From: Phoronis australis
Taxonomy: Eukaryota > Phoronida > Phoronidae
Reading direction: 5' to 3'
Length of the DNA: 37,790 bases
Assembly (NCBI GenBank): GCA_002633005.1
Contig: NMRA01000310.1
Coordinates: 485,099-522,888, forward strand
Shown: positions 31,116 to 37,790 of the stretch, in pieces
Layout: every line of letters starts with the position of its first letter
How positions within the stretch are numbered: the first letter of the stretch is position 1
Program-made: the position numbers and the translations under genes
Notes under the pieces: model-generated
Told to the model about the DNA's origin: nothing
The model's input: the letters and a program-made list of their open reading frames with translations, nothing else
Databases searched by the model: none

Positions 31116-34100
31116 AAACGTAAGGAGTGCAATGAAGAAAGTGAGGAACAATGACGAGAACAGAGTATATGTTTATATTTGTTAAACGCTTACATACGCC
31201 TGCCAGTTACAAACCGAAACGCAAGTTAACTCTGACATCTCAGAAAGCTCAGTTTCAACATGAAAACTTCGAATAAACTATTACCTAAAATAGATTACAA
31301 AGACAATCATGAAAGTAAAATGAGTAGTTTCTCATCCACTCGTGATCCCCATTCCTCGCTCTGGTAGTCATCTGAATTGTTGAAGAAGCGCATCGGACTT
31401 CGGACCACTGTCGTTCTACATGTTTAGGCCTACTGCAAACGATGCGAATGTGTCGACCTGTACACTGAGGGCTTCGCGGCGGAAGACACGATTAACTAAC
31501 ATATTGTATATAAAATGGCGTGGTCTAAAAATCGAATGCAATTTCAAATGCTACCAACATCAAATTCACCCAACCTTTTTTATAATAAAAACCTTTCTCA
31601 TCCACAGCCTTTGAAACGCCCAATGTTAACTCAGTGATACACTGGCACGTCTTTATGCAACTGAGATGACCTGACACATCTGGGTTCGCTCACGTTTTTA
31701 ACCACAGGCTAACTTCTGCTGACAGTGAAAACTCTTGTGAAATCTGTTTGTGGATGAAATGAAACTGATAATCGTTAACATTTTCTGATAATCTGGGGCC
31801 GTTCCTTNTGCACCCCCCCACCCACTCTGCGAAGACCGTTGTTGCGCACGTTGATACAATAGTCTCCCCGGCAGATCACGACTGTTAGAAGAATCGACTA
31901 GTGACGACCTGAAAAGAAAAACGAAAACATTGGGACAGTATGAACTCATGAAGGACGTAAACCAGCAGGCATTTCAAGAATCGGTCTACAATTTATATAC
32001 TTAATTTTCCACTTCTCCCTTAATATATACTTAACCAATTACAATCCATCTACATGCATGTCGACCGTTTTCATTCCAGTGCATCATATATTCGCTACAG
32101 TTACGAACAATGGTTCCGATAGTTCTTCCTGTAGGTCTCACATACTGATGGACGTCATACACTTCTGCTAAAATTTAAAGTATGAACAGTGACGCGAGTT
32201 TACTGAAGTCTGATCATAAGTACAGAAATGTTGTTGAAGAATAACAGTGGCTATCTGAAAAGGGGAAATACATAAAATAAAACATGGAAACACCAAACAA
32301 AAATCAAAACAACACTTACCTTAAACTCGAACGTACTCACCGACTTGCATGAACGGAATGTTAGTTGAACAAGTTAGTAGAACAAAACTGTCTCAATGAA
32401 ATTTTCATAGTCTACAGGATTAAGAAGATCCACCGTAGATTTCCGTAAGTCCAGCATAATATATGCCCAGTTTGCGCATCTTACTTTTTTCCCAAAAATG
32501 TACTTGGGATGCATATCTGAGAATAAAAATGCATGTTTGAAATCTACAAATAAAGCTATTCTCACCAGGATATATTTAAGGGGAGCTACAGCATTTATAT
32601 TGTGTTTATGTATTCGGCATTGCCGAATAGAGGCTCTGGTGTATTTTTAGATCCGACGTTTGGTTTCCCGAACTTATATACGAAAATCGCTGGTAAAGCT
32701 TTCCAAAATTATTTTCCCTTGCTACAGGTAACGCATCACCTCGGGTAGAAATAGAACAAGAATAATTAGTCATTTCTTTCGAATCACACACAATTAAATA
32801 CACTTGCAGCTGAAATGCTCTTGAAACTATCTTAGGTAATACAAAGATTACGTCTCTTTTTTTGTCTCAGAACTATCAATTGAAGGCGGTGACATGGACA
32901 AGAAGACAAGGTCCTGTGGAACTAGGGGTCGGAAACACCTGTCAGCTTCCAGGCCCGTTGCATCGGACTGCAGGTCCTGTATTCTTGTTAGCCTACCTCT
33001 AGGACCACAAGAAGCAACGACTACCCAATCTGATTCAACTGACTTATCATTTTTGAAATTGGTGGAGGATTTTCTTAGTCGCCGCAGACAGAGAGTGCCA
33101 CGGGGTCCAGGTGTCCTTGTCCGGAAGCGTGACTACGTGGATGTACATTAGTATTTGATATGTATTATAGTACAGAGCAAAGTATTTTGCGGGCGAATGG
33201 GCACTGACTTACACAACATAAGACAGGGATGCCATGTCTGTAACAACTGCACGACGGTGCGCCGCGCGCCGTGCTGGGCTTTGTATTGCTAAACACGCAA
33301 CGGCGCGTTCTTACGCGAATGAGCCCTACCAAGAAAACTTTAGAAACTGCACTGAAAAACGAAAGACGTTTGAATTGCATACAGATTTTTAGTGAAAATT
33401 TTTCGTTTCAACCCAAAAATTGCGTTGTCAGAAGCACTGAATGTTGTATCAAGTCAGAGGTGACTCAAGCCTTGCTAATATTCAAAATTATTAAGCAAGC
33501 CCAGAACCGTTGCACGAAGATTTCAATCATTCGTCGGTATGCAGGTAAGTGGCAGCAAAACTTATTGTCCGACGATAGTTAATCGACTGAAGAGGAAGAA
33601 GCATAAAATCTCCCGTGCACGACGCAGCCTCGGTCGCCGCGGCTCACGCGGTGTGCGACTGTTATGTTTGCTTTGTAACCAGCTTTACTTTGGCTACGTC
33701 TCATTCGGCTGCCGCTGTTACTATCTACACTACTTTGGACGCGCGATATCCAACGGATAGACGTGGCTGTATTTTGCCGGGGGTATGGGGGGCCTAAACA
33801 AAAAATATTTCTCATAGCGTCAAGGATAAAATCCGGACATGTCGTCAGTAGATTTTAGCCACTGATAAGGGCATTTGCGAAGGCCAGGACGCCTTAAAAA
33901 TAAAAAGTTTCGTAAACACGCAAGTTGATGTCAGACGTGCAAGTTCAGTGTCACAGTCGGAAGTCGAACAGCACGGTCTAATTAAACCAGAGCATATAAT
34001 TCTTATTGTCACGCTACAACAAAAAGTTGCAACCTTCGGTGTATTTCCCATTTGTATTTTCATCAGAGACTCGGCGATTTTTTTCATAGATAAAGCGCCA

Positions 34101-34280
34101 AACACAAGCTAAATGCAAGACAATCGAGTTATGGTCGTGACATTGTCAAGACAAGGTAAATATTACGGAGCCCGTTATACCGATTCTCGGATTCAAGCCT
34201 TATAGAGTAGTAATTATCCATTGGACGCTTTAGTCGAGTTTAGTGATATGAGAGTTGCGTCGATCCGAAATTAGCGTTTC
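31116..34280. other. No gene recognised
   Basis: Several short open frames occur (for example 32894-33151 and 33271-33582 on plus, 31698-31949 on minus). They show no recognised domain, and none can be joined convincingly. An ambiguous base (N at 31808) adjoins a C-run. Confidence 0.45.
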
Positions 34281-34489
34281 TAAAATTTTCCTTGTCCGAT
34301 AGTCGCGGGACAGAAATCCGATGTTTATGACCTTGTTCGAAATTCGAGGATCACTGTAAAACAGCTTTTGGACCTTGTACGAATTTCGTGGACTATGAAA
34401 AACTCATTTCGTAAATATTTATTCTTGTCCCAAAAGCACGGCGGGCTGTTCGAAAATCGCGCGACTTTACCGTAACCTGTTTTCTTGAA

Positions 34490-35620
34490 AGAGACTGCCA
34501 TCTGTAGACAAAGCCAAGAGGAACACCAGGTGGCGAAGCCAAAGTTCACGATTCGTCTCACCAAGGACTGTCGAACAAAAAGCCTTGGAAATCGACGTCA
34601 TTTCTTGAGTACGCTCAAAAATAGCTCTGCAAAATGACAGTTAACGAGAAAGGGAAGCTGAAGAAATGAACCAAAAACCATATTAATTATCGCTCTGCAT
34701 GGCTTTAGTGATACCCAGAACTCGTCTTACGTTTTCGTCTGTAGGCCTAAATGGAGAAAATGTTAGCTACTGACTAGTACGACTATATCACAACATAAAG
34801 TTAACAAAATGAGTCTCATAAGAATCAATAAATAATATAACTGTGTTCTTAAATCTTACGCTTTCAGTATCTTCACATCACAAATGTCTCGTTTAGGGTC
34901 AACTTCAGACGCGGTTTCCAAATTCAGATCAATCTAGTCCAGTCACGGTTAAGAATTCCCGTAGTTACCTGTGTTTGCACCACCCGATATGTTATAGCTT
35001 TTAAGATGGTGCATTTGACAAGTTGTGGGTTTTTATCTGGCCGATCAGGCTTTCGGCACTCTTCAAGACTGTCAGGTGAATTTCGACTAGCACAGGCACG
35101 CGGCCAAAATATAGTCATTGTAAAATGCTTTGCTAACTCACTTCCCGGTTCATACCCTTTTCGTAATCTTTCATTTTCTTAATCCTCGCCAGCAGTTTTT
35201 AGCAATATTCGATAAGGTGGAAAAGAATAATGTTCAGGTGTTTTGAAGACACGTGATTTAAATACCTTGACAGAGAAACTACTTAATCATTTACCGAGAA
35301 GGGTCGAAATTAGCTCCATGATTGGTTTCGGTATCCAGCGCTGGAAGCCTGGCACATGAAATTTATCTATTCTATATATTTATCCTATGTTTAACAGTTG
35401 TTATTCACTCGTTAAACATAACTACACAACTTGAAGCAAACTGATGCTGTAGGACGCGCTTCAGTGACTTCGCCGTTTCCACCAGATCAAAAGCGGGTAA
35501 GATATCTAATTGGTCTGTAAGCTGAAAGTTGGCGTCATCGAGAACCATTCGAATGTCTTATCCGCTTGACCCAGCAAAACCGGCAGAATGGTTGAAATGT
35601 AATTAGGACAAATCTAAGAG
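34490..35620. other. No gene recognised
   Basis: This is non-repetitive sequence of mixed composition. I see no exon with family features, RNA gene or tandem repeat. Confidence 0.45.
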
Positions 35621-35624
35621 AACA

Positions 35625-35876
35625 GGGGCCCGTTCCAAGAAACTGACTTAAGTTCATTTTTTACTTAAGTCTAAGATTTGTCTTAATTTCCATACTTTGA
35701 AACTTCCACATCTGGTGCAATAGTAAAAATTAAGAAAAAACTTTTATCAAAAACTTAATTCAAACTTAAAATCTCTTTCTTGAAATGGTCTCGAGACAAA
35801 TTTAAGTTTTATCTTAAAATTTACTAAAACTTAAGATTTGTCAGTTAGCTAAGTCAGTTTTGTTGGAACGGTCCCC
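35625..35876. mobile_element. MITE-like foldback, 252 bp
   Basis: The ends are GGGGCCCGTTCCAAGAAACT at the left and the complement of AGTTTTGTTGGAACGGTCCCC, followed inward by GACTTAAG/CTAAGTC. The interior is full of ACTTAAGATTTGTC-type words in both orientations. It is AT-rich and non-coding. Confidence 0.9.
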
Positions 35877-36009
35877 AGGTTTTATGACCACTTCTAGTTG
35901 CTCAGAGATTGGAAAAACAAGGATTGTAATGACTGCTGTCACTCAATGGTACCAATGGACTTCTATACATTGACTTAGTTGAAGTTCTCATCTTACCTTA
36001 AGCATCTTA

Positions 36010-36900
36010 ACAACATATGTTCATATGAGGCATCACTCTACCCATGATTAATGTGCAACTCCAAACTATAGATGAGTGCTTCAATCTGACATCACATGTA
36101 TGTTTGTGCGTGACATCACACAGTTCATATCATGTCTTTGTATTTGGCATCACTACTAAAGTATGTTTGAATATGCGACATCATTGTGTTTGCAACTCAC
36201 CATTCCGGGCTAAGGTATTCAGAATTCATAGGGGTAATAAAACAATTGTCTTCTGGACCAGGACTATAAGCCCTTTGTTAAACTGTTTAGTTAGTCCAAC
36301 TGGGACAGTTGCATGACTGAGAGCAATATTTAGGAAGAACTGCATTGACTGATCTTGCATGCCAATTTGAAAAGGCCTTTTGTATGTGGATGACACCCAT
36401 GTTTTACAACTACCTGACAGTCAGTGTAATACTCTAAGCCACTATGAGGACTAGGCACCCATCCAAGCCCAAATTGACATTGAAGTGTGTTTAAGTGTGA
36501 CATTGCACAAGTCACATGGTCTTGTGACAGCACATCACTTGCGTGTTTGTTTGTGACATTGGTGTTTATGCATGGGACATTGCACAATTCACATGCATCT
36601 GTATATGACATCACATCACACCACAAGTGTTTGTGTGACACATAATGTGTTCGCAATGTGATTTCTCACAACTCACATGGGCTTTCACATCTCATCACAA
36701 TACTGGAACTGATGGTTTTCTGTACGAGACACAATGTGTTTGCAAGCAACATGACATGTATTTGTTTTTGTCATCGCGCAACTGCATTGTTGCCGACGAC
36801 ATCACACAAGCGGTGTGTGCTTGCGTGTACCATCAGTGTGTTTGCGTGTAACGACACGCTTCTGAAGCGGCATCACCCATGTGCAACTTGACACGACAGG
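36010..36900. repeat. Degenerate GTGACATCACA/TGTTTGTG repeat in two blocks
   Basis: Words such as TGACATCACA, TGTTTGCAA, GACATTGCACAA and TTCACATG recur every ~35-45 bp at about 36030-36210 and 36480-36900. A non-repetitive stretch of about 260 bp separates the blocks. Open frames here are artefacts. Confidence 0.7.
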
Positions 36901-37790
36901 CACCACGTGTACTGGTGAGTAATGACCAGCTGTGTGCATACAAGTGAAATGCATGTGCTAATATCAAATACAGAAATACCGCCTGAATCCTCTGCACAAG
37001 AGCCTGAAACATGTATCAACACTGAGTACAGGGTTAATACAACGGCTTCACTGTAATTCTACGTCAGTTTCTGTAATAAACAGGGCTTCCTCGTGCACTA
37101 AATGTACAGCTGTCATGCTGGTCTCCGTTTTATATTAAAACATTATGTACAGCTGTCATGCTGGTCTCGTTTTATATCAAAACATTATGTTAAGATTTGC
37201 TGTTACAATAACACTCAGGAATTTGGCGAGCAAAACTAATATTTGTGGTCACGCAATGTATCCATTCTGTGGACTTAACCCAGAAAAACCAAACACGTAA
37301 ATCTGTCAATCATGCAAATCATTTTCCAACCGCCACAGAGGAGTGTTCAATTTGAGATCTCTACAACTTCATACACATTAGAGAAGGTAAGACGTCCAAA
37401 AACAAAACCAAAGCAACAACAAGTCACCCTCACGAAGACCAATATGTTGCATCCTGAGATATTAAAAAATAAACTATCATCTTTAAAACAAGTACAGGTA
37501 TAGGGAAATTCAAAGTTATACACTGTACAAAGGTGTATCAGAGAAGAAAAGGGGTGAAGATTTTTGGGCTAGTGAGATTGGTTACAGGTGTCACAAACAT
37601 CTTGCGACCAGAGCAGAAGGTAATTTTATCATGTGGTAATGATATTACGTAAAAAGGTAGCGTGAAGTATTGCAATGAAGCTACACAAAATCATGCGGCA
37701 GGATGAACTTATAGCCAAACTTGGAAAAACCTGTCATTAAAGGTTACGTAGGACCCTAGAAAAATGTCCAAATTTGGCAAACTTCAGAGC
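36901..37790. other. No gene recognised, apart from a 43-bp duplication
   Basis: The stretch to the right edge shows no confident exon. A short AG...GTAAG-flanked open segment at about 37340-37386 (...FEISTTSYTLEK) looks splice-like but is too short to support. It is noted under rejected items. Confidence 0.4.
37103..37187. repeat. 43-bp tandem duplication
   Basis: TGTACAGCTGTCATGCTGGT plus TTTTATAT-AAAACATTA occurs at 37103-37145 and again at 37146-37187. The copies differ by one indel and one substitution, so the duplication is recent. Confidence 0.95.

Larger units (their letters stand above)
30374..34478. mobile_element. Candidate ~4.1-kb element bounded by inverted ends
   Basis: TTACGGTAAAGTCGCGCGAT then TTTCG at about 30379-30403 is repeated in inverted orientation at about 34452-34476 (complement CGAAAATCGCGCGACTTTAC then CGTAA), matching over 25 nt. 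Outside or beside both ends are further GTCCGAA/TTCGGAC words. No transposase was recognised between them, so these may be the ends of one element or two separate copies of a short one. Confidence 0.5.

Noticed and set aside
32894-33151. 85-codon plus-strand frame rich in Arg
   Set aside because: An AG lies upstream, but no family similarity, donor or partner exon could be supported.
37340-37386. Splice-like short exon (CCACAG ... GAGAAGGTAAGA)
   Set aside because: It is too short, has no recognisable protein and no partner exon in the window.

Overview
This is a stretch of animal nuclear DNA. The genes are split by GT-AG introns, the non-coding DNA is AT-rich, and short transposable elements, minisatellites and microsatellites are plentiful. 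The main gene is a complete XPR1-type phosphate exporter, about as diverged from the human protein as expected for an invertebrate. The repeat style (frequent TAGGCCTA-type words, many small foldback elements) suggests a marine invertebrate, perhaps a deuterostome such as an echinoderm, hemichordate or amphioxus. That placement is an inference and is weak.

Left part (1-5623, minus strand): three phase-compatible exons (5623-5315, 2365-1321, 352-265) give the first ~480 residues of a serine-rich, probably disordered protein that I do not recognise. It runs off the left edge. Its introns carry a four-copy 48-bp minisatellite, a three-copy 32-bp repeat and several dispersed elements.

Centre (5882-27267, plus strand): XPR1, rebuilt as 14 exons with every junction in phase. 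It gives 694 residues (human XPR1 is 696), with an N-terminal SPX domain, hydrophobic segments, the EXS domain and an acidic tail. It is head-to-head with the minus-strand gene; the two ATGs are only 258 bp apart, so they probably share a bidirectional promoter. The introns hold several TIR-type elements, a palindromic ~105-bp foldback element in three copies (a fourth is in the neighbouring gene), and a ~2.36-kb Helentron/HINE-like element with internal repeats rich in nuclear-receptor-type motifs.

Right part (27268-37790): I find no convincing gene. It holds degenerate ATTGG repeats just after the XPR1 stop, two small foldback elements, a regular array of 23 units of 23 bp, a ~110-bp degenerate tandem repeat, a pair of inverted ends ~4.1 kb apart, a degenerate GACATCACA repeat and a 43-bp duplication. 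I see no tRNA, rRNA or CRISPR. No new multi-gene system is evident. The most unusual points are the splice-site-hugging hairpin family, the triplicated splice donor at XPR1 exon 7, and the compact divergent promoter with opposed CRE half-sites.
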